A DNA stretch of 64,000 bases from Endocalyx cinctus (taxonomy: Eukaryota > Ascomycota > Sordariomycetes > Amphisphaeriales > Apiosporaceae): contig BCKC01000004.1 in the NCBI GenBank assembly GCA_001600455.1, positions 3,584,915-3,648,914 on the forward strand, given 5' to 3'. Of this stretch, positions 12,875 to 24,055 are shown piece by piece. The notes under the pieces are model-generated. The model saw nothing but the letters and a program-made list of their open reading frames with translations, searched no databases and was not told where the DNA came from. Each line of letters begins with the position of its first letter. The first letter of the stretch is position 1. A program made the translations under genes and the position numbers.

Positions 12875-12880
12875 TGAGTC
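12875..12880 (+). promoter_or_regulatory. Possible Gcn4/CPC1-type site
   Basis: TGAGTC matches the core of the Gcn4/CPC1 site (TGACTCA or its reverse complement TGAGTCA), with the last base different. It lies about 45 bases before the proposed trpE start. Amino-acid biosynthesis genes in fungi are commonly under such cross-pathway control. A six-base match is weak evidence on its own. Confidence 0.35.
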
Positions 12881-12921
12881 GATATAGATAGAGATATATA
12901 TCATAAACAAAAAAAGACAAA

Positions 12922-14679
12922 ATGACACAAGCTGTGAGGCATATAAATTTTATCCACTCCAATTGGATTTACTGTGTGAATAATTATAGATTCTAACAAA
13001 AATTACCCCTCCTTGGACAAAATTGCCCAAAATATAGGATATCGTTCTACCGACGCTCGAGACAGTTACTGAATTTCTATCTCAACCGCGGACAGACGCC
13101 AGTTCAAAGAAGCCTAATCTAGTCCCTATTTACGGTCAAATTTCAGCCGATTTATTAACGCCGTCGACCGCTTACTTGAAAGTATCCGCCTATTCGAAAT
13201 CCGATTTCTCCTTCCTCTTCGAAAGTGCCGCTACCGAGCAAGTCGGTCGATACAGCTTCGTCGGCGCAGGACCGCGCAAAATTCTCACGACCGGCGAAGG
13301 ACACGGCGAATCGGTCGATCCTCTCCCCGACCTCGAAAAAGAATTATCTCGACATGTCGTCGCAAACATACCGGGGCTGAAGCTACCGCCTCTCGCGGGT
13401 GGTGCGATTGGCTACGTCGGATATGATTGCGTCAGGTATTTCGAGCCTAAGACGGCGCGGCCGATGAAGGATGTCTTGAAGATCCCGGAGTCCCTGTTTA
13501 TGCTCTACGACACGATCGTGGCGTTCGATAGGTTCTACGGCATCGTCAAGGTCATTACCTATCTCGAGGTACCCGAAAGCCTAGATATCCTTTCCGGCGA
13601 GTACGACAAGGCTCTGCAGAAGATTAACGATCTTATCGAAGTCCTCAACTCCCCCGACACGCCTTTACCGGAGCAGCAGCCCATCGTGCTCGGCCAGGAG
13701 TATACTTCGAACATCGGACGGGACGGTTACGAAGGCCACGTAAGGACGCTGAAGAAGCATATCGTCCAAGGTGATATCATCCAGGCCGTGCCCTCTCAGA
13801 GATTCGCGCGTCCGACTTCGTTGCATCCCTTCAACATCTACCGCCACCTGCGGACCGTCAACCCGTCGCCGTACCTATTCTACATCAACTGCAAGGACTT
13901 CCAGATCGTCGGCGCGTCGCCGGAGCTGCTGGTGAAGGAGGAAGGGGGCCGGATCATCACGCACCCGATCGCCGGCACGATCAAGCGCGGCAAGACGGCG
14001 GCCGAGGACGAGGAGTTCGCGACGACGCTGCGGGAGTCCCTGAAAGACCGGGCCGAGCACGTCATGCTGGTGGACCTGGCCCGGAACGATATCAACCGCG
14101 TGTGCGACCCGCTCACGACGACGGTCGACCGGCTGATGGTGGTCGAGAAGTTCAGCCACGTGCAGCACCTCGTCTCCCAGGTTTCCGGGGTCCTGAGGCC
14201 CGGCAAGACGCGGTTCGACGCCTTCCGGTCCATATTCCCGGCCGGCACCGTCTCGGGCGCGCCCAAAGTCAAGGCGATGGAGCTTATCGCCGAGCTGGAA
14301 AAGGAGAAGAGGGGCGTGTACGCGGGCGCGGTCGGCTATTTCGGGTACGGTAGCGTCGACGCCGCCGGGAAGGAGATGCCCGGCGCTATGGACCTGTGCA
14401 TCGCCTTGAGGACGATGTTGGTGAAGGATGGGGTGGCGTATTTGCAAGCTGGTGAGTAGTACCCTTTTTTTTTCAAGCCAAGCCTCTTGATGAATTTTGG
14501 CGAATATGCGTGAATGAAGTTTTGTGACTGATGATTTTTGTTTTTTTTCTGGTGTAGGCGGTGGTATTGTTTTCGATTCGGATGAGTACGAGGAATGGAT
14601 GGAAACGATCAACAAGCTAGGGGCGAATACGCATTGCATCACTTCGGCGGAGAGCATATATGCGCGGAAGCAAAAATAA
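12922..14679 (+). CDS. trpE: Anthranilate synthase component I
   Basis: It converts chorismate and glutamine (or ammonia) to anthranilate, the first committed step of tryptophan synthesis. The exons are 12922-12933, 13038-14451 and 14558-14679, giving 515 residues, the normal size. The main exon is open back to a TAG at 13035 but has no ATG before its conserved core. The best start is a four-codon exon (MTQA) at 12922, joined in phase 0 across an intron with a CTAAC branch site at about 12993. The N-terminus then reads [14 protein letters not shown]. Conserved features include the feedback-site element [77 protein letters not shown] and the closing [14 protein letters not shown]. The first exon is the least certain part. 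The 3' end converges on the GFA gene, 180 bases apart. Confidence 0.93.
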
Positions 14680-14859
14680 AAAAGTCTTTGTTTTCTTCTT
14701 TTCTTTCTTCTTTTACAAAGTGTATTGATCTGTCTAGATTATCCTATAGATAGAAAATGCCTATTTTCCGGAAGGCCTTGATATTTTCAATGAAACGCGA
14801 GGATTGCCATTTTAACTACGTTTCATCCATTATCAACCTCTAGATTCCTTTTTTTTGTC

Positions 14860-15793
14860 TTATTTCATCTCCTGCTTCTCTTCGTCCCAGTATTGCCCGG
14901 AAAGATCTCCAGGCGGCACTATTTTATGTTTGCCATCGAGTTTCTTGTACGTCAGGGAGTCAAGATCGATGTTGTAGAAAGAACGAACCTGTTTTCAGGG
15001 AATAAATGTCATATCAGCGAAATCTGCGTCTCTTTTTTTCTGTTTACTAACTTGACCACTCCACCTGAAGATGAGAAATCAAAGGAAGATAGGTTCCCTA
15101 CATCTATTCAACCTTTTGTCTTTTTACCGCAACTTCATAAATACTCCCCCGTCTCATCTCAGAGTGAACGAGAAGAAAGAAAAAAGAATGTGATGGAACT
15201 GAAAGTAAATAAAGAAAAGGGGAGAGGAAGGGTCATGGCTATTTACTTACGCTAATCCCGTAAACGTGCGTTGGGAAATACTCCTTGAAGTCGATCCCGA
15301 GACTGGCTCCGCATTTAGGACAGAACATCTGGTCTTTGGATTTGGTGTTGAACCGATAGTTGGCGCAACGTTCTCGGCCGTCGTTATGCCAGGTTACTTG
15401 CTCTGCTTGCGGGTCTTGTATGTGTTTTAAGGACGGTCTTGTTAGTTTATCGAAGTTTTGGCCTGTTATACACACACATACTCTCTCTCTCCTTTCTTTT
15501 TCTTCTTCTCTTCCCACCATCTCATTTGTACGTATTCCAAAAGAGTGAGAGGAAGGGAGGTAGATAGGTTTTCCGTACGCGGGAAAGAGTCGCAGACAAA
15601 AAACAAAAATTTACTTACAAACCATCAAATATCCGAACCTCGTACAAGCCGAACAATTGCAATTCAACACCTTCTGCTCGGACAACGGAGGCGTCAAGGT
15701 CACCGAGAACTTGATATATCCGCAGTGGCAGCTAGCTTCGTGGGTGCTGCTCTCGGGCTTCTTCTCTTCTTCCTTGACTTCAGGGGCCGACAT
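14860..15793 (-). CDS. GFA/CENP-V-type zinc-binding protein
   Basis: The three exons on the minus strand are 15793-15619, 15462-15251 and 14988-14860, giving 171 residues. The joins are phase 1 and phase 0, with clean GTAAGT donors. The protein carries the zinc-ligand pattern of the glutathione-dependent formaldehyde-activating (GFA/CENP-V) family: SCHCG (Cys22, Cys24), NCNCSACTRFG (Cys45, Cys47, Cys50) and FCPKCGASLG (Cys106, Cys109). RERCANYRF lies between the second and third. The C-terminal exon reads VRSFYNIDLDSL and ends in an acidic/basic tail. Bacterial members are linked to formaldehyde detoxification, but most fungal paralogues have no known substrate, so I assign only the fold. It lies tail-to-tail with trpE. 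Confidence 0.88.
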
Positions 15794-16407
15794 CTTCCCT
15801 CTTTCTTTTTTTGTCTTTCTTTGTTTGTTTCTTTTTAACGAAGAAGATGGGATCTCAAGATTGCTCGCAAATGAGTAGAACAAAATAAAGAGAATATGAA
15901 TGAACGAAGACGAGTGAGATTATATGCAGAACCCAATGTTTTTGTTTTCTTTTCCCCCTTCAAGCATTAAACCCATGTTTAAGTGAGAGGGGTTGTTATC
16001 ATGGTATATAAATAAACATTTTCCTCAGCTCAGTACAGGGGTCCGTCGCTTCAGGGAGACTATTATATATTACTAGTTAAACAATATGAAGTTCGTAAGG
16101 ACAAGTGGGGGGAAGGATTCTCCTTCGTGTCCTTTTCGTATTCCATAACGGCAGGTAGATTGTAAGTAGTAGCGATACTCGTCCGTACGGTTGCATTATG
16201 ATGGGAATGTAAATCTTGGCGATAAATCGCTGAATAGTATAAACATTAAGTCTCTTTTTTCTTCTTCTCATTATACTAATTATTTTGTTTTGTACGTATG
16301 AATCATACATATTCCCATACCCGCTGTCGATTCATCAGAAAAAAACAAATAAGAAAATTAAAATTAAACCTCCATAACAAACAAACAACTTTTTTTTTTT
16401 TGTTTTA
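15794..16407. other. Intergenic spacer
   Basis: This lies between the start of the GFA gene and the 3' end of the MFS gene, both minus strand. It is AT-rich, with poly-T at 16389-16401. No gene is recognised. Confidence 0.6.
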
Positions 16408-18448
16408 TTAAGCATTATTCGTCCCGCTGCTCATAGTCGGCGGCACGTTCGACAACGCCGCGTGATCCTGGATCTCATCCTCCTTCTCGCCGTTTCCATC
16501 CGCCGCAATACCGGTAGCGGCAGTAATAGCGGCATCCTCCTCCTCTTCCGGCTTGGGACCCGTGGGCGGCGCGGTCGGCGCGAAATGGCTCTTCTGCCGG
16601 ATCTTGGCGCCGTACAGGTAGAAGATGACGGGGATCGGGATGAGGAGGGCGGCGACGCCGCCGAGCAGCGTGGACGCATAGTTGATGCCGAGACCCTCGA
16701 ACAAGTAGGTCGCGAATAACGGGAATATGGCCCCGAATAGGGATCGGAGGAAGGTGTTTCCGGCGAGAGCGGAGGCGGCGCTGTTGAAAAAATTCATTGT
16801 TAGTATGTTTCTCTCACGCTTTATATATTTCAAGACAAAACTTTGAGGGGTGTATACGCGCGGGAACTTACAACATGAGGTACGCGTCCACGATATAGTT
16901 CAACGACTGGAGGAAGATGGACAGGAGACCGAACCCGGTGAGGATACCCGAGGCGGCGGGCGCGATCCAGTGGATATCGGCCCTGTAACCGGTCCAGCCG
17001 AACCAGAAGATACCGCCGGTAAAAGCGACGCCGCCGACGATGATGATGGGGAGACGCCACTCGGGGACGGGGACGCCGTTGTTGGCGGCCAGTTTACGCT
17101 GGTACCAGGGTTGGGTCAGGAGCACGGTCGTGCCGGCGAGGAGCTGACCGATGATCATGCCGAAGAAGGCGAGACCGGACTGGCCCGCGTTCCAGCCGTG
17201 CACGCGCTGAAAGACGAACGGGTACGCCGTCAGGAAGAGGTACAGCAGGCCGTAGATGAAGGCCATGTAGACCGAGATGAGCGTGACGATGGGCTCGAGG
17301 AAGAGCAGGCGCATCGGCCGCGTGAAGTTTTTGGTCAGCAATTCCCCGAAGTCGATCTCGATCTCCTCCTGCTTCGCGTGGACGCCCCAGTTCCTAGTCC
17401 GGCGCCGGATCTCGGCCGCCTTCTCGACCAGGATCACGGGCGGGTACGTCTCCCGCAGGAAGGCGAAGTCGAGCGCGAACGCGAGGAAGCCCATGAACGA
17501 GGGGATGTACAGGGTCCAGCGCCAGCCGAGGTACGAGTCGACGATGAAACCGCCGATAAAGGGCGCCAAGAGGGGGCCCGTGAAGACGGCCATGGAGAAG
17601 ACGGTGATGGCGGCGCCTCGCGTCGCGTTGTTAAACATGTCGGAGAAGACGGCCGCCACGACGGCTAGAGGACAAGCGCCGAAGAAGCCCGAGAAGAAGC
17701 GGCAGATGAGCAAAGTTTGCAGATCTTTGGCCGTCGCGCACGCGATCGTGAAGATGGAGAACCCGAACATGGCGATGCAAATGGGTAAGCGACGGCCCTT
17801 GAGCTCCGAAAAGGGCGCCCAGAGGGTCGGGCCGGTGGCGAAGCCGAGAACGAAGAGCGAGACGCCCAGGATGCCGACCTCGTTGCTGACGCCGAACTCC
17901 TTCGCGACGTACGGCGTCGCGGCCGAGAAGATGCTCGAGGTAAAAGCGGCCGTGACGGTCGTGTAGCCGAGCATGGCGGCGGTGAGGATCTTTTTTCCCG
18001 TCGGCCAGTTCTGGGCGTGCCAGGGGTCGCCGGGCCCGTCGAACTCGACCACGTACTCCTCGCGGTCCGGCAGGTCGGGCGGGTACGGCTTGCCGGCGCC
18101 GAAGGGCGGCAGGGGTCGCCTAGACTCCCTGGTGGTCGTCCTCCGGGCGTCGCGGCCGACCGTCGCGCTGTGCTGGCTCCGGGCCGTGTGGATGCGGCTC
18201 AGCTCGGTCGGGTGACGCTCGAGGTCGCGCTGCGTCGATACGCGGCTCATCCCGACGGTCCGGCGCTCGGCTACGCTAGAGACCGACGACAGCGAGACCG
18301 AGGAGGCGCTAACTACCCGCTCGACTTCGTCGCTAGGCCGCGCCGGGCTGAGGTTGTTGTCGTCGTGGTGCTGGGCATCGGCGCTGAATGGGCTGAAGGC
18401 GTCCGTTTCGGCTCGCATGAGCTCGCGATCGGCTTCGTTGAGATCCAT
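16408..18448 (-). CDS. MFS exporter of the DHA1 drug/polyamine:H+ antiporter type
   Basis: The two exons are 18448-16872 and 16780-16408, joined in phase 2 with a strong ACTAAC branch site, giving 649 residues. A Ser/Arg-rich cytosolic N-terminus of ~150 residues ends in the DHA1 signature FDGPGDPWHAQNWP. Twelve hydrophobic segments follow, the first near residues 153-175. Family landmarks are GPTLWAPFSELKGRR (loop 2-3), RFFSGFFGACPLAVV, FLRETYPPVIL and, across the splice, AYLMFAASALAGNTFLRS, then YLYGAKIRQKSHFAP. These match fungal Tpo/Flu1-like plasma-membrane exporters. The substrate cannot be read from sequence. I chose the ATG at 18448 (gcgATGG context); an in-frame ATG at 18481 would add 11 residues. 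The acidic C-tail (PEEEEDAA) is unusual but not alarming. Confidence 0.93.
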
Positions 18449-20142
18449 CGCGAGCAAATTTTTTGTCTCTCTTTTTTTCAACCTTTCTATCTCCCCTTCT
18501 TGTGGAATTCTGCTAGTTTCTCCGAGTTATGTAGAAGGAAATATATATATGATTGAAAATATTGGGGGATATATGTATTATATCTGTTGTTGATATTTGT
18601 TTAGTCAATTGAAGTCTGAAAATGACCGACTTATCAATTGGAAAACGATAGCTAAGGTAAAGGTGAAATAGAAGAGAGAATGAATTATGTAGATGAAGAT
18701 TAATCAATACCTGATTACGACACCCTAAAGCCTGGTATTAATATTTGACAACGAAGGTGTTGGTTGCTTTGTTTATTTGTATATGGGATATATTTTGATC
18801 CTTCTCTATGTAATGAAGTATTTTAACTTTTCTCTTATGTTTGTCTCAACTTCCTCGGATCGGGTGCTCAGGTATTTATTTATTTATATTTTTTTTTCTA
18901 CTCGACTCAGATATGGATTATACGTGTACATTATTATATGTACATATGGATACCGTACTTATTATTTATCCACAATCCACATGTCTAAGCAACGATGTAA
19001 CCAACAGTAACAGCAGCATAAAAAAATTGATCATGGCACGCGGTCTTGTACGGTGTTAAACTAAACGTCGGCATTCGCTCATTACTCACCAAACGATGAC
19101 GCAAGGATATTAGGGGGCAGTCGAACGCGAAAGAAAGAAAAAAAAAAAAAAAAAAAAACTATTCTCCGTACCTAGACTGCCTAGGTTACTTGTAGGTATG
19201 ATTAATTAAGGAGCTGACAAGGGTAAGATATGACAAACAAATCATATGAAAGAATTGGAAAAAGAGGCTTGACTGCTTGAGTCGTGAAAATAGCTTAGCA
19301 ACCAACCCCGGTTCAGCTTACCCACTTTCTCATGTCCTCTACCCGGTGCCGAGTTATGCTAGTGTCAATCAACTTACAGTCAGAACAGTACAATATGTAT
19401 GGAACTGTAAGACTTGTTTAAAGGAAAATATACTTGTACATAGCAAACACCGTACCGGGGTTTCGTGTTCACATAATCGCCGTTCCAAAGCTTACTTAGG
19501 AAATAGCAGGTATATAACTTTGACTCATATCTCACTAATACACTACTGAACTACCTAGTTATGAAAATATATTTCATCGGTGATAGGAGGTATTGAGTTC
19601 GTAAACTTGACTTCGGAATACGATCTTTCTATGGAGAACGGAGATAACCGTCTCGGATAGCAATGCTTATAGTCGGTATAACTGACTGTTTCCAGTATAG
19701 TGGATAATACCTAAGTAGGATACTCCTAGGTAGAGTACGGAGTAAAATGAATAAAATAATTTGTACAGCGGAGTATCCTCTGGCATTTCTTGGGTCTATT
19801 TTATTCCATCCTCTCTCTATACTCTACTAGTACTCGGTAGAACATTCGATACTACTCCAACAATGTATCAAGTAGTGTGCGTATACTGACTAAGTACCAC
19901 TACACTACTGCATTGGCGAGGGTTTCATAATCCTTATCCAAGATCCATGTACAGACAGTATGCATGCAGTATGTAGTTGGTGACTGAATAATCAACCTGC
20001 ATTTTTGCGCATACCAGTAAATTACAGTAGTTACGGGAAAGATAACATCTTATTTTATCAGACCAAAGAGTTGATTCAAACAAAAGTACATTTCTATATA
20101 CCTACCAACATTATTTACGCCAAAATTAGTAACATTCACACT
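18449..20142. other. Gene-free spacer, 1.7 kb
   Basis: This is the promoter side of the MFS exporter and the 3' side of the inositol-type transporter. It contains an A-run at 19138-19158 and CCTAGG/TACGGAGTA-type short motifs near 19160-19200 and 19700-19740. I see no gene. Confidence 0.6.
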
Positions 20143-21924
20143 TCATCTCGTCACACCCCAACCGTTTTCTAACAGGCCGGTAGCTTCTTCCAGAGTTAAT
20201 CCCACGGTTTCAGGGTATATCATCCAAACCGCGACCCAACCCAAGCCACACACGATCGCGTACAGGATAAACGTCCAAAACGGTGTCAGCGTGTCCATCA
20301 TAGGTAAAAATGTCAGGCCGACGACAAAGTTCGCCAGCCAGTTGGTAGCCGTAGACAAACCGCTACCGATCGATCTTACGTACAGCGGGAAGAGCTCGCT
20401 CTGCATCCACGCCACGTTCCCGAGCCCGAGCGCATACGAAGCTACGTAGACCATGATGCTTATCAGGATAATCACCGCCGCGCCCCGAGAGGGCTGCTCT
20501 TGGCCCTGCGTGGTGCTTACTTGTGCCGCTGCCGGGGACACTCGGACAGACTGGAAACCCCACGCCGACAGCACCAGTCCTACTATCATAAATGGAATCG
20601 AATACAGTAGTATCCGGCGACGACCGATACGGTCTATCAGTAGTAACGCCGCGATCGTAAATATGAAATTCGTCGCGGCGACGCTTAGAGACGTCAACGT
20701 AGGACTCGTAAATCCAAGAATCGAGAATATCGTAGCCGAGAAGTACATGAGAGAATTCTGTAGACCTAGTTAGCATCAAGAAAATAGACATATGAAACCC
20801 AATTTGTGAATTAAATTTAGTAGGGAGGTAATAACTCACAAAACCGCATAACTGCTGAAGACCTTGCAATAAGCAAGCAATAGTAAGCGCCCGCCGATTC
20901 TTCGGCACCGTCAGCAAATCAACCCATCTCCTCAGACCGTCACCACGCCCGTCGCCACCGAGCTTAACGCCATCCTCCTCCTCCCTAACCTCCATCTCGA
21001 TAGCCCTAATCGTCCCGTCGACCACCGCCTCCACCTCCACCTCCACCTCCCGCCGCGCCCCCCTCCCCCTCATCGTCCTCCTCACGACCCGCCTCGCCTC
21101 CTCCGACCTCCCCACCTTGACCAGCCAGCGCGGCGTCTCCGGCATCAGGAGCATCAAAAACAACTGCGCGACGGCCGGGAAGGCGCCCAACCCGACCATC
21201 CACCGCCACCCCACCTCGGGATCCCCGCGCTCGGCGAACGCCCAACCGATCACGTAAGCGACGACCTGCCCTAGAGTGATGGACAGGACGTTCGCGGTGA
21301 CGAGGGCGCCCCTGCGCTCGGCCGGAGCCAGCTCGGCTATGTATAAGGGCGTGACGAAGCTCGCGGCGCCGACGGCTAGGCCGACGATCGAGCGCCCGAC
21401 GACCATGCGCGAGACGGTCGAGCTCGCGGCCTGGGCGAGCGCGCCCGCGACGAAGAGCGCGTCGGCGAGGAGGATCACGGGTTTGCGGCCGAACCGGTCG
21501 GCCACGAGGGAGGCGAGCGGGGAGGACGCCAAAGCGAGGAGGGAGGTGCTGGACGTGATGATGGACTTGTCGAAGGAGGTGAGGTCGCGGTTCGAGAGGG
21601 AGGATCCGATCGATACGAGGGTCGCGGATATTACGCCGGTGTCGTCTTTGGGAGGGTTTTTTTCTTGTTAGTTACGAAGATGCGTATGTATATGTGAAGA
21701 ATAGGAAAAAGAAACTTACAGCCAAATAGTAGTCCGCTGATTCCAGCCGATAGCGTTAGGAGCCATGTGAATAAGCCTAGGGAGGAGGAGCCGACGACGA
21801 CGGGTCGTCTGGTGTTCTCCCCTGACCCGGCGTCGGCGGGACTACCGTCGTCGTCGATATCATCGTCGTCGTCGAATCTCTCGTATTGATTTGATAATAA
21901 CGGTGCTTCCGCAGCGCTCGCCAT
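20143..21924 (-). CDS. Sugar-family MFS transporter, probably myo-inositol type
   Basis: The three exons are 21924-21720, 21645-20840 and 20757-20143, joined in phases 1 and 0, giving 541 residues. The joins rebuild the expected GLLFGYDTGVISATLVSIG (first membrane segment) and LQQLCGFNSLMYFSATIF (segment 7). Other sugar-porter motifs are DRFGRKPVI (about residue 118), PLYIAELAPAERRG, MPETPRWLVKVGRSEEA (about 237), DRIGRRRILLYS and the final PETVGLTLEEATGLL. The N-terminus has an acidic DDDDDIDDD run. The central loop is long and charged. The overall pattern fits fungal inositol:H+ symporters (ITR type) better than hexose carriers, which is inference from recall of the families. The extra exon-2 read-through seen without splicing has no conserved sequence, supporting the intron. 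Confidence 0.9.
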
Positions 21925-22895
21925 TTTTTTTGGGGTATATGTCTATCTCTCTCCTTGAACTGATTAGATAGTAATATCTACATAGTAGTAGTGTACAGGT
22001 ATGTTGATCCCTGACTTTTAGGGGATAAAAAAAAGCCTATCACCGCGTTGATTTGGGGTAATTCTCGGCGATAAAAAAAACAAGGGGTCCAGACTCCAAA
22101 ACTGACCCCTCGGAGATAGTGATTATCCTCTTCTTGAGCGGATTTTCCTATTATGTGAGGATAATTTCCTAATTCCTCATCTGGTTATACAAACGTAATA
22201 CGGAGTACATATATAAATAAACACGGCTATGCTTATCCCGTGGTTTAGTGTCAGGAGAATTCATAACTCGGGTGGGTTTCTCGCGCAGAGTAAAATAAAC
22301 TGTGGGACCTATACTAATTACCGGGATTTTTTATACCCGTTCACAGCTTCGCGCTTTGGGGAGTCGCGACGAGCGAGGTAATTGGACTTTCTTCTAAGCT
22401 CTCACTAACCGGTCAGATGACGTACGTACACTTGCTACGTATATATATCCACTGCTTCATATCATGGTCATACTTTATACAATTGCGTATTATGTTTAGA
22501 GGCTTTATCTATAAATAGCCTCGAGGTTGCCGGTCAAAATGCAGTGCGAAGAGACGGTATTTTCGCCGGACTATTCCCAGCCCGGGCTTAACCATCAACC
22601 CGGATGTTCTCAGCAGACAGACTTCCATTCTCTGAACATAAGCTTAGTTTATACCTTGATTTCAAAGCTCTTCTAGATATCAGAGCACGTCTTCGAAAGC
22701 CAGGAAGCTGTCCGGCAATGCATTCGCCCGACTCTTTTAAGGAGGCATAGAAGACTCGTATTATTCTCAACAACTTCCACAACACGGCACCAGACGTTCA
22801 TTTTCACAATATGAAGTTCGTTTAAAAAAAAAAAAAAAAAAGTAAGCATTAGATAAGGTAAGGTAACCTAGCTTCCCGGAAATTCATCTTATAAA
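21925..22895. other. Intergenic spacer
   Basis: This is the promoter region of the inositol-type transporter and the 3' region of the SnoaL-like gene. Two similar GATAAAAAAAA-containing stretches lie at about 22022-22083, and there is an A-run at 22824-22841. No gene is recognised. Confidence 0.6.
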
Positions 22896-23462
22896 TCACG
22901 TCTCATCATCATTACCATTACCATCATCCCCCTTCATCTGCAACCAGCGCGACACCTCGGCGGGGTCAACCGAGACGTTCTCCCAATGCTCGGCCAACCT
23001 GCCATCCTCGTCGAACCTCCAAACACCGCAAAAGGGCACGACCCTCTCCTCGCCGACGGCGTTGCAAGCCCTCAGCGCGCCCAGGACGGTCCCGAAGTGG
23101 TCATTGGCCGCGACCGACTCGACGTCCATGAACAAAGTGTCGTTCGTCGCCGCGTACAGCGATTGCTCGTGCGCCTGCGCCGCCGCCAGGCCGACGAGCG
23201 GCGGCGACGAGACCGCCCGGTCGTGCCGGTGGAGGATTAGGCTCGGCGACGCGAAGAGGCTGAGCCGGCGGAGGTCCGCGTATAGGTAGCGCAGGAGGGA
23301 CGCGTTATCCGGGAATTCCGGCGGCGAGGAGAGGACGTCTTTTTCTTCTTCCTGCTGCTTTTGCTTCTTTTCCTTCTCTAGCTTCTCCCGCTGCTGGGAC
23401 GCCTCCGGTTGGAGGTTAAGAGGAAATGCCGGGATAGGTGGTTTGACGGTATGCATGTTCAA
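22896..23462 (-). CDS. SnoaL-like (NTF2-fold) protein
   Basis: This is a single exon of 188 residues; a second ATG two codons in is equally possible. The N-terminal ~45 residues are low complexity (Glu/Lys/Gln-rich). The rest resembles SnoaL-like NTF2-fold proteins: a helical start (NASLLRYLYADLRRLSLF), VGLAAAQAHEQSLYA, then strands with TLFMDVESVAANDHFGTVLG, VVPFCGVWRFDEDGRLAEHWENV. The last motif, with Trp-Arg-Phe, Asp-Gly and the His-Trp-Glu pair, is the most typical. Members include cyclases, hydratases and many proteins of unknown role in fungi. The Asp/Gly-rich tail is short. It is codirectional with the two transporters but separated from them by ~1 kb. Confidence 0.75.
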   Translation of the reverse strand: MNMHTVKPPIPAFPLNLQPEASQQREKLEKEKKQKQQEEEKDVLSSPPEFPDNASLLRYLYADLRRLSLFASPSLILHRHDRAVSSPPLVGLAAAQAHEQSLYAATNDTLFMDVESVAANDHFGTVLGALRACNAVGEERVVPFCGVWRFDEDGRLAEHWENVSVDPAEVSRWLQMKGDDGNGNDDET

Positions 23463-24055
23463 GGGAATGGCAGTTGGTTCGAGTACTTAAGATAAAAGCG
23501 CCAGCTCCGGATTAAAATTTTGGATGCTCTTTCTTGGAAGATATATCCAATGGTTTCTAAAGAAATGATATAACATGATTTGAGAACGCCCATTTTTTTC
23601 ATACCGGCATTCCTAAGGCCGGACATCCGAAAGGAAGTATCTATGTGGCTGATGATAGGTTTTAACTTTAACCTTATTAAGTTATACAGCAAATAGCAGG
23701 ATACACTTAACAGAGGCCTCTTCAATTTCATAATTATACAGTACGATGCCATAGGCAGTATCAATCCATGAATTGGATGTTAATCCCTGAACCCCCCTTA
23801 TAACATGAAAGCTCAGTATTACTACTTATATAATCACCCTGTCAGCTTGCCAGCCTGCCACCGACATACATAACGTTTATGTGCACAGACCATTTTCATC
23901 ATCATTCAAGATGAAGCACCGTCCAAACTTTACTTCTCTTTTTTCCCCCTCGTTTCCTCACCGATTAAGGAATTGATTAAACGGAACAAGAAGTGAAGAA
24001 AAAATAAAAATAAAAAGCAATATCAATCATAAAAAAAAAAAAAAAAGCACACACC
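23463..24055. other. Divergent intergenic spacer
   Basis: This lies between the minus-strand SnoaL-like gene and the plus-strand small membrane protein, so it may hold both promoters. It has a C/T-rich block at 23940-23960 and A-runs just before 24050. No coding signature is seen. Confidence 0.55.

Larger units (their letters stand above)
12417..12921. other. Intergenic: trpE promoter with an imperfect tandem duplication
   Basis: This holds the 3' end of the preceding gene, an A-rich tract (12657-12692) and the putative trpE promoter. Two ~65-70-base imperfect tandem copies and a TGAGTC box are listed separately. Confidence 0.6.

Noticed and set aside
13875..14657. 260-codon minus-strand frame across trpE
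   Set aside because: It is the GC-rich shadow of the trpE coding strand, with Arg/His-rich composition typical of antisense frames.
16850..17668. 272-codon plus-strand frame across the MFS exporter
   Set aside because: It is a shadow of the minus-strand transporter, with Asp/Glu/Gly/Arg-rich nonsense composition.
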